Assembly: GCF_024362525.1 (NCBI RefSeq)
Contig: NZ_CP101458.1
Location: 2,108,001 to 2,172,000 of the forward strand
Source: Natrononativus amylolyticus
GTDB lineage: Archaea; Halobacteriota; Halobacteria; Halobacteriales; Natrialbaceae
Reading direction: 5' to 3'
Length of the DNA stretch: 64,000 nt
This document shows, piece by piece, positions 43,432 through 52,219 of this stretch. Position numbers and translations under genes: made by a program. The notes below the pieces were generated by a model. That model saw only the letters and a list, made by a program, of their open reading frames with translations. It was not told where the DNA came from and searched no databases. Every line of letters begins with the position of its first letter. Positions within the stretch are counted from its first letter, which is position 1.

Positions 43432-46254
43432 TCACTCGTCGATCACCAGTCCCGACAGCGACTCCTCGCCGATCTCGGAGAGCACGTGCTCGTGAAACGC
43501 CTGGAGCGCCGCGCTCTCGTCTTCGGCGAGCACCACGTCGCTGGCCGACAGCGTCGCCAGTCCGAACGCCCGCGGCGTCGGCGAGTCGACGAGGGTACGG
43601 TCGACGGCCACCTCGCCCGCGTCGATCCGGGCGACGAGCTCCTCGATCTCGGCGACGTTGAGTTTGTCCGCGAGAATCTCGCGGTAGGTCTCCTCGATCA
43701 CCGCGAACCCCTCGAGTCCTTCGGCGAAGCCGAGCAGCATCTCGCTCGAGACCTGCTGTTCGGCGGCGGACTTCTCGTAGCCCTTGTAGCGTTTGAGGAT
43801 CATCAGCGACCGGGTGGCGTTGATCCGGAAGTACCGCTGGAGGAGGTCGGTGCCGGCGAGGGCGCTTCGGAGGTCGTCGCGGACGGCGTCCGGCTCGAGG
43901 TCCGCGAGCACGCCCTCGAGGTCGACCTTCCGGTTGAGCGGCATCGAGAGCACGAAGCCGTTGTCGGCGACGGCGACCCGGACGTTCGCGGTGGCCTCGT
44001 TCGCACAGCGGGCGGCGAGCAGCCGCGAGAGGCCGTCGTTGACCTTCCGGCCGTAGTTCGAGTGGACGTAGTAGCGACGTTCGTACTCCGTGCGGTCGCG
44101 CTCGACCTCGATCGCGAGTCGCTCGTCGGTGCTCACGCTCTCGGCCCCCGCGTACCGGAGCTGGTGGTCGAACAGCCGCGCGATGGCCCGGACCGCGGCG
44201 TCGTCGAGGGGAAACTCCCGGAGCCAGCGGCGGACCGCCGGCGACCCGCCCTCGGCGTGGCGCTCGAGCAACTCGCGCTGAAAGGCGAGGATCTCACGGC
44301 CCAGGTCGGACGACAGCGGCAGTCGCTCGGAGTACCACGAGGGGACGGTTGGACGGGCGCCCGTCCGGTCGACGTACACCTTCGAGCCCCGCCGGTAGCG
44401 GTACTCGAAGTGACTGCCGCCGAGAACGAAGACGTCGCCCTTCTCGAGGGTGTCGAGGTAGTTCTCGTCGAGTTGGCCGACCCACTCGTCGGCTCCCCTC
44501 GTGAGGACGTCGCAGCTAAAGGAGTCGGGGATGGTGCCGACGTTGGTCATGTAGATGACGCGGGCCAGCCGCCCCCGCTTGCCGATCAGGGGTTCGTCGA
44601 CCGGGAACTCGGGGTAGTGGTGCTCGCCGCCGGGCGGGTCGTTCTCGTCGCGCCAGACCTTCGCGTAGACGTTTCGGTCCTCCATTCCGGCGTAGGCGGC
44701 GGTGAGATACCGCATGAGCGTCTCGAACTCGGCGTCCGAGTAGTTCCGATAGGGGTACGCCCGCCGGAGGATCGCCGTTACTTCCCGCTCCGGGCGAACC
44801 GACGCGATCGCCATCCCGTAGACGTGCTGGGCGGCGACGTCGTGGGCGTTCTCGGGGATCGACACCGAGTCGACGAACCCCTCCCCGGCCTTCTTCAACA
44901 TCACCGCACACTCGAGCAACTCGTCTCTGTCCAGGGCGATTACCCGTCCCGTCACGGTCTGGCCGACGCGGTGGCCCGCCCGGCCGACCCGCTGGAGCAT
45001 CGCCGCGACGGATTTGGGCGAGCCGACCTGGACCACCATGTCGACGTGGGGCATGTCGATGCCGAGTTCCAGCGAGGTCGAGGTGGTCACGACCTCGAGG
45101 TCTCCCGACTTCAGCTTCGCCTCGATCCCCTGGCGGACGTCCTTCGAGAGGCTGCCGTGGTGACAGCCGGAGTTCTCCTCGTCGTACTCGGGAAAGCGCT
45201 CGCGGAGGTTGTGAAGCACCCGCTCGGCCCCCGACCGCGTGTTCGTGAACACGAGCGTGTTCGTGTGCTCTTGGACGTGGTCGTGGAGCAACCGGTAGAA
45301 GCGGTCCTGGACGGCCTCCCGCGAGGCGTTGATCAGGTCGTCCGCGGGCGACTCGAGACGCAGGTCGAACTCGCGGGCGAAGCGGGCGTCGACGATCTCG
45401 TACTCGCGGGGAGTCGGGTTCGGCTCCCTCGCACCCGCCCCCGCGCCCGCTCCGTCGACGTCACAGCCGACCAGGAACTCGGCGACCTCGGATAGCGGCT
45501 CGATCGTCGCCGAACAGCCGATTCGCGTGACGTCGTGATCGACCATCGCCTCGAGACGCTCCAGACTCACCGCCAGGTGGGTGCCGCGCTTGCTCGCCGC
45601 CAGCGAGTGGATCTCGTCGACGATGACGTACTCGACGGTTCGAAGCTTCTCGCGGAACTTCGGCGAGTTGAGCAGGATCGCGAGCGTCTCCGGGGTCGTG
45701 TTGAGGATGTGGGGCGTCTCCTCGAGCATCTTCTGGCGCTCGTAGGAGGTGGTGTCGCCGTGGCGGATCGCGTGGCGGATCTCGCCCATCGACTCGCCGC
45801 GGTCGGCGGCGATCTCCTCGATGCCCTCGAGTGGCTCCGTGAGATTGCGATGGATATCGTTCGCGAGGGATTTCAGCGGCGAGACGTACAGACAGTAGAC
45901 CGAGTTCTCGAGACCCTCGTCGGTTTCCCCTCCGGAACCGCCGCCGTCCGACGCCCCCGCTTCCCGATCCCGGCGGTACAGTTCGTTGATGATCGCGGTA
46001 AACGAGGCGAGCGTCTTTCCGGAACCGGTGGGCGCCGCGATCAGCGTGTTCGTCCCCTCGTCGATCAGTGGAATTGCGCCGCGCTGGGGTGGCGTGAAGA
46101 AACCCCCGTTCTCGGGGACGTACTCGCCGAACTCCCGGAGCCACCACGCCTGGACCGCCGGCTCGAGGCGGGCGAACGCGTCCCGGTCGGCGAGGTCGGC
46201 ACCGGGGTCGAAGGGGAGCTCCGCGGCGGGAATCGGGAGCTCGTGGCCGTCCAT
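43432..46254 (-). CDS. lhr: Lhr-type ATP-dependent helicase
   Basis: Large helicase-related protein (940 aa), a superfamily 2 3'-to-5' helicase involved in DNA repair or RNA processing. Walker A at 74-81 (APTGSGKT), DEIH box at 213-216, GCSAT motif III and the QRVGRAGHR motif VI are intact, followed by the Lhr winged-helix and beta-barrel C-terminal domains. Length equals the archaeal Lhr core (Lhr1/2-type) without the extra bacterial C-terminal domain. It is a single-gene unit on the minus strand. Confidence 0.95.
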   Translation of the reverse strand: MDGHELPIPAAELPFDPGADLADRDAFARLEPAVQAWWLREFGEYVPENGGFFTPPQRGAIPLIDEGTNTLIAAPTGSGKTLASFTAIINELYRRDREAGASDGGGSGGETDEGLENSVYCLYVSPLKSLANDIHRNLTEPLEGIEEIAADRGESMGEIRHAIRHGDTTSYERQKMLEETPHILNTTPETLAILLNSPKFREKLRTVEYVIVDEIHSLAASKRGTHLAVSLERLEAMVDHDVTRIGCSATIEPLSEVAEFLVGCDVDGAGAGAGAREPNPTPREYEIVDARFAREFDLRLESPADDLINASREAVQDRFYRLLHDHVQEHTNTLVFTNTRSGAERVLHNLRERFPEYDEENSGCHHGSLSKDVRQGIEAKLKSGDLEVVTTSTSLELGIDMPHVDMVVQVGSPKSVAAMLQRVGRAGHRVGQTVTGRVIALDRDELLECAVMLKKAGEGFVDSVSIPENAHDVAAQHVYGMAIASVRPEREVTAILRRAYPYRNYSDAEFETLMRYLTAAYAGMEDRNVYAKVWRDENDPPGGEHHYPEFPVDEPLIGKRGRLARVIYMTNVGTIPDSFSCDVLTRGADEWVGQLDENYLDTLEKGDVFVLGGSHFEYRYRRGSKVYVDRTGARPTVPSWYSERLPLSSDLGREILAFQRELLERHAEGGSPAVRRWLREFPLDDAAVRAIARLFDHQLRYAGAESVSTDERLAIEVERDRTEYERRYYVHSNYGRKVNDGLSRLLAARCANEATANVRVAVADNGFVLSMPLNRKVDLEGVLADLEPDAVRDDLRSALAGTDLLQRYFRINATRSLMILKRYKGYEKSAAEQQVSSEMLLGFAEGLEGFAVIEETYREILADKLNVAEIEELVARIDAGEVAVDRTLVDSPTPRAFGLATLSASDVVLAEDESAALQAFHEHVLSEIGEESLSGLVIDE

Positions 46255-46367
46255 GGCGGAGTGTCGGACCCGACGGGCAAGAGGGTTTGGCCAGCGGAGC
46301 GAAAGTGATCGTCCGGCTCGCGGTAGCGGACCAAACCGTTATGCGGCTCCGGGTCGGTCAGATGGAT

Positions 46368-47102
46368 ATGCGCGTGACCTTTCTCGGAACGGGGAGTGCG
46401 ATGCCGACCGGCGAGCGGTTTCAGACGGGAATCCTCGTCCAGGAGGACGGCCGCACGCTGCTCGTCGACTGCGGCTCCGGCGTGCTCCACCGGCTCCAGC
46501 AGTCCGGCGTCGGCTACGAGACCGTCTCGAGCGTACTGCTCACGCACCACCACCTCGACCACGTCGCCGACCTGTTCCCCCTGATGAAGGCCCGCTGGCT
46601 GGCCGGCGAGGAGCACATCGAGATCGTCGGTCCGCGGGGAACGAAGGCGCTGGTCGACGGCCTGCTCTCCGTCCACGAGTACATGCAGGACAAACTCGAG
46701 ATCCAGATCCGCGAGGTCGTCCCCGGCGAGTTCTCGGTCGCGGGCTTCGACGTTTCGGCTTACGAGACGCGCCACTCGCTGCCGTGTCTGGCCTACCGCT
46801 TCGGCGACCGGTTCACCTTCAGCGGCGACAGCGAGGCGTTCGCCGGGCTGGCGAACTTCGCCGACGGCTCGGCGGTGTTGGCTCACGACTGTTCGTTCCC
46901 CGACGACGTCGACGTCTCCAACCACCCGACGCCGGACCAGCTCGGCCGCGAACTCGCCGGCCGCGAGATCGGACGGGTGTACCTCACGCACCTCTACCCG
47001 CACACGCAGGGCCGTCACACCGAGATGCGCGACTCGCTCGCCGAGCACTACGACGGCGAGGTTCGGTTCGCCGAGGACCTCCAGACGATCTCGATCGATT
47101 GA
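46368..47102 (+). CDS. MBL-fold metallo-hydrolase
   Basis: Metallo-beta-lactamase fold hydrolase (244 aa) with the RNase Z-like LGTGSAMP start. Metal ligands are in THHHLDHV, and later H and D residues (SLPCLAYR..FSGDS, AHDC, LTHLYPH). It resembles tRNase Z-related and phosphodiesterase proteins but lacks the long exosite of RNase Z, so the substrate is open. Start ATG 46368 begins MRVTFLGTG; the in-frame ATG two codons earlier is possible, and a GTTATG promoter element lies about 25 nt upstream. Confidence 0.88.
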   Translation: MRVTFLGTGSAMPTGERFQTGILVQEDGRTLLVDCGSGVLHRLQQSGVGYETVSSVLLTHHHLDHVADLFPLMKARWLAGEEHIEIVGPRGTKALVDGLLSVHEYMQDKLEIQIREVVPGEFSVAGFDVSAYETRHSLPCLAYRFGDRFTFSGDSEAFAGLANFADGSAVLAHDCSFPDDVDVSNHPTPDQLGRELAGREIGRVYLTHLYPHTQGRHTEMRDSLAEHYDGEVRFAEDLQTISID

Positions 47103-47110
47103 GCCGAGAG

Positions 47111-47560
47111 TCAGCCTCGCTCGGCGAGTTCGGAGAGTTCCTCGAGCGGCGGCAGCACGCCGAGTTGCCGAAACAGCCCGAGCGCGTCGTAGCTCGTCCA
47201 CATCTCGACGATCTCGCCGTTCTCGACGCGGTACATCTCCATCCCCGGAACCGATACGCGCTCGCCGGTCGGTTCGACACCGAGTAGCTCGCCGTCGTGG
47301 GTCCCCGTCGCCGTGTACCGCAGCGCGGCGGTGTCGCCGTCGGCGATCACGTCGTCGACCGCGTACGTCAGGTCAGTGAACGCCGATCGGAAAGTCTCTA
47401 CGTACTCCCTGTACTCCTCGCGGTCGCGCGGTTCGGCGGGCGACGACGGATAGTGCAGGACGAACGATTCCGCGAAGATCTCGTCGATGACGCCGACGCT
47501 TCCCTCGGTCCAGACCTCCTCCGGATCGCGCCGGACGAGTTCGATCATCTCCGTTGTCAT
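47111..47560 (-). CDS. SnoaL-like ester cyclase-family protein
   Basis: NTF2/SnoaL-fold protein of 149 aa with the ester cyclase-type pattern: LHYP early, VEPTGERVSVPGMEMYR in the middle, and the strand VEMWTSYDALGLFRQLG. It is a paralogue of the gene at 55972. Enzymatic activity is not demonstrated for most family members. ATG 47560 (MTTEMIELV). Confidence 0.8.
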   Translation of the reverse strand: MTTEMIELVRRDPEEVWTEGSVGVIDEIFAESFVLHYPSSPAEPRDREEYREYVETFRSAFTDLTYAVDDVIADGDTAALRYTATGTHDGELLGVEPTGERVSVPGMEMYRVENGEIVEMWTSYDALGLFRQLGVLPPLEELSELAERG

Positions 47561-47662
47561 GGTGCGGTTGCCGTTCCGACCACGCGTGTTCCAAACGGAA
47601 CGCACTCCGAAACGGCCGGGGAGGCTACCACGAGTCGGATGGTAAGCCTAGCCACCTTCGAG

Positions 47663-47684
47663 TATTCCTGTGAGTACTGGAATA
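47663..47684. promoter_or_regulatory. Palindromic operator candidate upstream of the RND exporter
   Basis: TATTCC (47663-47668) and GGAATA (47679-47684) form a perfect inverted repeat with a 10-bp spacer that itself contains the palindrome AGTACT. It lies about 90-110 bp before the chosen start and just upstream of a TATA-like GTATTTG (about 47690). A natural ligand is the TrmB regulator encoded behind the exporter. Confidence 0.5.
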
Positions 47685-47771
47685 ACAACAGGTATTTGCC
47701 CGTCCGTTAGTAAGCTCCTGACAACAGATGATCGTGCCGCTCCTCCACCCCCCGACGACAGGTGGTCTCCC

Positions 47772-50700
47772 GTGAGCCTTCCCGAACGAATCTCCGCGGC
47801 GATCACGACCCACAGCAAGATCGTACTCGTCGCACTCTTGCTGACGACTGCACTCGTCGGCGCCGGCGCAACGATGGTCGACGACGACTCCTCGCTCGAC
47901 CAGTTCGAGACCGATACGCCCGAGGCCGAGGCCGTCGAGTACGCCAACGAGAACTTCACCGTCGAAGGCGAGGAAAACACGACCTCGGTTCAGTTGATCG
48001 TCAGAGGAGAGAACGTCCTCACCAAGGAGTCGCTGCTCGATTCGCTCGCCTTCCAGCAGACGCTTCGAGAGAACGAGTCGGTCAACGCCACCCTCGTCGA
48101 AGACCCGACGTTCGGCGTCGAGAACGTCCTCGGGATCACTGTCGTCCAGTCCCAGCAGGGCGAAGCGTTGGCCGAACGCGGCCAGGAACTCGAGAACGAC
48201 AGCGCCGAACTCGAAGCCCGCGGCGAGGAGCTCGCCGAACGAGCCGAGCAGCTAGAGCAAGATCAGGCCGAACTCGAGGCCCGCGGCGAGGAGCTCGAAG
48301 AACGCGGTGCACAGCTAGAGCAAGACCAGGCCGAGCTCGAAGAACGCGGCGCACAGTTGGAGGAAGACCGGGCCGAACTCGAGGAAGCGTCGGCCGAACT
48401 CGAAGCCGAACAGGAGCGCCTGGAGGAGCGGGTCGCCGCCCAGGAGGAGGCGTTGAACGAAACCGCCGAGCTCCAGACCGCCTACGAAGAGGCCGACAGC
48501 GATCAGGAGCGAGCGGGAATCGAGGCGGAGATGGAGGAGCTGTGGGCGGAGACGACCGCCGACCTCGACTCCCAGCAAACCGAGCGGTTCGAGGAGAGCG
48601 CGACCGCGGTTCGGCAGCTGACGAGCGACCGTCTCGAGCTCGAGACGGCCATCGAAGGCGCTTACGAGACGGGGATCGGCGTCACCGACGATCCCGACCG
48701 ACAGGCCGAGCTCGAGGCGGCCCTGGACGAGACGGCCGACCTCCAGCGACAGATCGAAGCGACCGACGACGACGGGGAACAGGCCGCTTTAGAGGAGGAG
48801 ATCGACGAGGTCTGGGCGGAAGCGACCGCCGAGCTCGACGCCGAGCAAACCGAGACGTTCGTGGAGGCCGCGACGCAGGTCCGTGAGTCGACGGCCGGAC
48901 TCGTCGGAGTCGAGGAGGGCCTCGAAGGGGCCTACCAGGGAGGGACCGTCGGCGTTCTCGCAGACGAGTTCGAAGCCCTGGAAGAACGCGGGCAGGCACT
49001 CGAGGAGCGCGGGCAGGCGCTCGAGGAGCGCGGACAGGCGCTCGAAGACGACTCGGCCGAACTCGAGGAGCGCGGCGAGCAGCTAGAGCAAGACAGACAG
49101 GCGCTGGAAGAAGACGGCGAGGAGCTCGAAGAACGCGGTGAGCAGCTAGCCCAGGACCAGGAGGCGCTGGAAGAAGACGGCGAGGAGCTCGAAGAACGCG
49201 GTGAGCAGTTAGAGCGGGATCAGGCGGCGCTCGAGGATGGCGACACGCCGACGCTCGACGAGCAGATCGAGGCGATTGAGAGCCTCGACGACGAGGAGTT
49301 CGAGGACTACCTCACCGACATCGTCTCGGACAACGACGGTGACAGTCCGGCGCTCAATCTGATGCCGACCGGCTACGAGCCCGGCAGCACCTCCTCGGAC
49401 GCCCGAATGGTCTTCATCACCCAGGACGCCGACATGGGTGAGATGGCGGAGATGGGCGGCGGAGGCGGTGACGCGATGGACGCCCAACTCGACATGCGCG
49501 ACCTCGCCCAGGCTCACGCCGGCGACGACGAGGAGTACATCGTCTTCGGCTTCGGCGTCATCGGCGAGGAGATCGACAACTCGATGAACGACAGCCTGGC
49601 GATCGTCGGCCCGCTCGCCCTGCTGTTCGTCGTCGTCGCGCTCTCGGTCGCCTACCGTGACCCCCTCGACATCGTGCTGGGTGTCCTCGGCATTCTCGTG
49701 GTACTGATCTGGACGTTCGGCTTCATGGGCTGGACCGGCATCGCGTTCAACCAGATGTTCGTCGCGGTGCCGGTCCTCCTGATCGGGCTCTCGATCGACT
49801 ACGCGATTCACGTCTTCATGCGCCACCGCGAACAGCGCGAACGGGGCGCCGAAGCGGACAGCGCGGTCCGCCCGTCGATGACGATCGCGCTCGCGGGCGT
49901 CGGCGTCGCCCTCGTCTGGGTGACCGCGACGACGGTCATCGGGTTCCTCTCGAACCTCATCAGTCCGATCGCCCCGATTCGGGAGTTCGGCATCGTCAGC
50001 GCCGCCGGAATCCTCGCGGCGCTGATCGTCTTCGGGGCGCTCGTCCCGGCCGCGAAGGTCGAGATCGATTCGCTGTTCGAATCCCGCGGGTTCAACCGGC
50101 GAAAGCGGGCGTTCGGGACCGGCGGCGGCCGCTTCAGTTCGGTGCTGACCGTCGGCTCCACCGCTGCGCGGAAGGCCCCGCTGATCATCATCGTTGCCGC
50201 CCTCCTGTTGACCGCCGGCGGGGTGTACGGCGCGACGCAGGTCGACACCAGCTTCGAGGAGGAGGACTTCCTCGCCGACAGTCCCCCCGAGTGGACCCAG
50301 TACCTCGGGCCCCTCGCACCCGGCGAGTACCAGGCCAAGGACGACCTCGAGTACGTAAACGAGAACTTCCAGCGCGAGGACACCCAGACGCAGATCCTGA
50401 TACGCGGGCCGGTGACCGACGACGCGACGCTGGGAGAGATCGATCGGGCGTCGAGCGACGCGAGCGAGAGCGACATCGCCTACATCCTCCCGACCGGCGA
50501 GGTCGACGTCGAGAGCCCGCTAACGGTGATGGAAAACGCCGCGAGCGAGAACGAATCGTTCAACGAGTCGTTCACCGCCGCGGACACGACCGGCGACGGC
50601 GTTCCGGACCAGAACCTCGAGGAGCTGTACGACGAACTGTTCGAGGTGGACGAGAGCGCCGCGAGCAACGTCATCTACCGGACCGACGACGGCGAGTACG

Positions 50701-51452
50701 AGGCGGTCCGGATGATCATCGGCGTCCAGGGCGACGCGGCCTTCGGGGACGTGACGAGCGAGACGCGGGCGATCGCCGACGGCTTCGGCGGCGAGTGGGA
50801 CGTCATCGCGACCGGCGACCCGATCGTCAACTACCTCGTCGAGCAGGACCTCCTCGACACGGTACTCGAGAGCCTCATGATCACGCTCGTGGCCGTGTTC
50901 GTGTTCCTCACCGTCGCGTACTGGCTGACTGGGAACAGCGCGACGCTCGGGGCGGTGACGCTGCTACCGGTCGCCTTCTCGGTGAGCTGGATCCTCGGAA
51001 CGATGTACCTCATCGGGATGCCGTTCAACGTGCTCACGGGAATGATCACCAGCCTCACGATCGGACTGGGGGTCGCCTACAGTATCCACGTCAGCGCCCG
51101 GTACACGCTCGAACTCGAGCGCCAGGGGAACGTCTGGACGGCGATGCGAACCACCGTGACGGGGACCGGCGGCGCGTTGCTCGGCAGCGCCGCGACCACG
51201 GTCGGCGGCTTCGGAACCCTCGCGCTGGCGATCCTGCCAGCCCTCCAGCAGTTCGGGATCATCACCGGACTGACGATCATCTACGCGTTCCTCGCGAGCG
51301 TGGTCGTGCTCCCGTCGCTGCTGGTGCTGTGGACGCGCTACTTTGGCCCCGACGTCTCCTTCGACGCCGCGCGGACCGGGCCGGCGACGCCGGCGGCGAG
51401 CGACGGCGGGCGGAACGAGCCCGTCCCCTCGAGCGGAGGTGACGACCGATGA
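47772..51452 (+). CDS. RND/MMPL-family exporter with giant coiled-coil insertion
   Basis: Membrane transporter of 1226 aa with the RND arrangement: helix 1 near residues 15-35, a first extracytoplasmic domain, helices 2-6 (about 610-770), helix 7 near 800, a second extracytoplasmic domain (about 825-1020) and helices 8-12. The charged and glycine-rich motifs of helix 4 (LIGLSIDYAIHVFMRHR) and helix 10 (TIGLGVAYSIHVSAR) are conserved. Residues about 128-493 are a coiled coil of Glu/Gln/Leu/Arg heptads, interrupted by two homologous segments of about 75 residues. Many Asn-x-Ser/Thr sequons lie outside. GTG 47772 is chosen because an in-frame GTG at 47670 would precede the promoter; it is uncertain. 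TrmB-type regulator overlaps the end. Confidence 0.9.
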   Translation: MSLPERISAAITTHSKIVLVALLLTTALVGAGATMVDDDSSLDQFETDTPEAEAVEYANENFTVEGEENTTSVQLIVRGENVLTKESLLDSLAFQQTLRENESVNATLVEDPTFGVENVLGITVVQSQQGEALAERGQELENDSAELEARGEELAERAEQLEQDQAELEARGEELEERGAQLEQDQAELEERGAQLEEDRAELEEASAELEAEQERLEERVAAQEEALNETAELQTAYEEADSDQERAGIEAEMEELWAETTADLDSQQTERFEESATAVRQLTSDRLELETAIEGAYETGIGVTDDPDRQAELEAALDETADLQRQIEATDDDGEQAALEEEIDEVWAEATAELDAEQTETFVEAATQVRESTAGLVGVEEGLEGAYQGGTVGVLADEFEALEERGQALEERGQALEERGQALEDDSAELEERGEQLEQDRQALEEDGEELEERGEQLAQDQEALEEDGEELEERGEQLERDQAALEDGDTPTLDEQIEAIESLDDEEFEDYLTDIVSDNDGDSPALNLMPTGYEPGSTSSDARMVFITQDADMGEMAEMGGGGGDAMDAQLDMRDLAQAHAGDDEEYIVFGFGVIGEEIDNSMNDSLAIVGPLALLFVVVALSVAYRDPLDIVLGVLGILVVLIWTFGFMGWTGIAFNQMFVAVPVLLIGLSIDYAIHVFMRHREQRERGAEADSAVRPSMTIALAGVGVALVWVTATTVIGFLSNLISPIAPIREFGIVSAAGILAALIVFGALVPAAKVEIDSLFESRGFNRRKRAFGTGGGRFSSVLTVGSTAARKAPLIIIVAALLLTAGGVYGATQVDTSFEEEDFLADSPPEWTQYLGPLAPGEYQAKDDLEYVNENFQREDTQTQILIRGPVTDDATLGEIDRASSDASESDIAYILPTGEVDVESPLTVMENAASENESFNESFTAADTTGDGVPDQNLEELYDELFEVDESAASNVIYRTDDGEYEAVRMIIGVQGDAAFGDVTSETRAIADGFGGEWDVIATGDPIVNYLVEQDLLDTVLESLMITLVAVFVFLTVAYWLTGNSATLGAVTLLPVAFSVSWILGTMYLIGMPFNVLTGMITSLTIGLGVAYSIHVSARYTLELERQGNVWTAMRTTVTGTGGALLGSAATTVGGFGTLALAILPALQQFGIITGLTIIYAFLASVVVLPSLLVLWTRYFGPDVSFDAARTGPATPAASDGGRNEPVPSSGGDDR
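48154..48440 (+). repeat. Coiled-coil repeat block 1 in the exporter gene
   Basis: DNA encoding a series of heptad-like units of the type xELExxGEELExRxxQLEQDQ. The units are imperfect copies with repeated CTCGAAGAACGC-like cores. The block codes for about 95 residues at the start of the insertion. Confidence 0.7.
48976..49233 (+). repeat. 21-bp and 63-bp tandem repeats in the exporter gene
   Basis: At about 48982-49050 three near-identical 21-bp units encode LEERGQA. At 49101-49145 and 49164-49208 a 45-bp stretch is repeated exactly with a period of 63 bp (21 residues). In-frame periods imply that copy number can change without breaking the gene. Confidence 0.75.
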
Positions 51453-52198
51453 CGAGCGAATCCGACGCGATCGAGGCGTTCGAGCGCCTGGGGCTGACCA
51501 GCTACGAGGCGAAGGTGTTCATCGCCCTCCAGCGCCTCGGGTCGGGTTCCGCCCGCGACGTGGCCGGCGTCGCCGACGTTCCCCGCTCGCAGGTGTACAG
51601 CGTCGCCGAGAGCCTCGAGTCACGCGGGCTGCTCGAGGTCCAGCAGTCGAGCCCGATCCGCTATCGACCGGTGAGCCTCGAGGAGGCCCAGCGGACGCTC
51701 CGAGAGCGCTTCGAGAGCGAACAGGAGCGGGCCTTCGAGTACGTCGAGGGGGTCCGCGAGGAAACCGAGGGCGAGGAGGAACAGGAGGACATCTGGACCG
51801 TCCGCGGCCGACGACGGGTCGACGACCGTATCGTCGACGTGCTCTCGGGCGCCGAGGAACGGATCCTCTTCGGGACGCGGCTCCCGGCGCTGCTCACCGA
51901 TGATATCGTCCGGACGCTCGAGGAGCGAGCCGACGCGGGCGTCGACGTCACGGGCGTCAGCCGCTCGGCGACGGTTCGAACGAGAATCGAGGAACTCGAC
52001 GGGGCGATGGCCTTCTCGCCGCCCGACCACCGTGCGACCGACGACCGCTCGGGTCGGATCGCGATCGTCGACGACGACACTATCCTCCTGAGCGTCATCG
52101 ACGACGACGAGAGCGAGACGGCGATCTGGAGCGCCGGCTCGCTGTTCGCCTCCGTGTTGATCCAGTTGATCGAGGCGAGCGACGAAGCCGTCAAATAG
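51449..52198 (+). CDS. TrmB-family transcriptional regulator
   Basis: Regulator of 249 aa with an N-terminal TrmB winged helix (LGLTSYEAKVFIALQRLGS, then VPRSQVYSVAESLE) at about residues 12-75 and a C-terminal PLD-like/TrmB sensor part after a short acidic linker. It overlaps the RND exporter as ATGA, so both are co-translated; the most likely role is control of the exporter and its own synthesis. The effector is unknown. Confidence 0.9.
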   Translation: MTSESDAIEAFERLGLTSYEAKVFIALQRLGSGSARDVAGVADVPRSQVYSVAESLESRGLLEVQQSSPIRYRPVSLEEAQRTLRERFESEQERAFEYVEGVREETEGEEEQEDIWTVRGRRRVDDRIVDVLSGAEERILFGTRLPALLTDDIVRTLEERADAGVDVTGVSRSATVRTRIEELDGAMAFSPPDHRATDDRSGRIAIVDDDTILLSVIDDDESETAIWSAGSLFASVLIQLIEASDEAVK

Positions 52199-52219
52199 CC
52201 GCGCGAGCCGGGCGGCCGG

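Noticed and set aside
48154-49233. Tandem repeats considered as a possible CRISPR array
   Set aside because: The repeats are directly adjacent, encode heptads in an open frame, and have no unique spacers.
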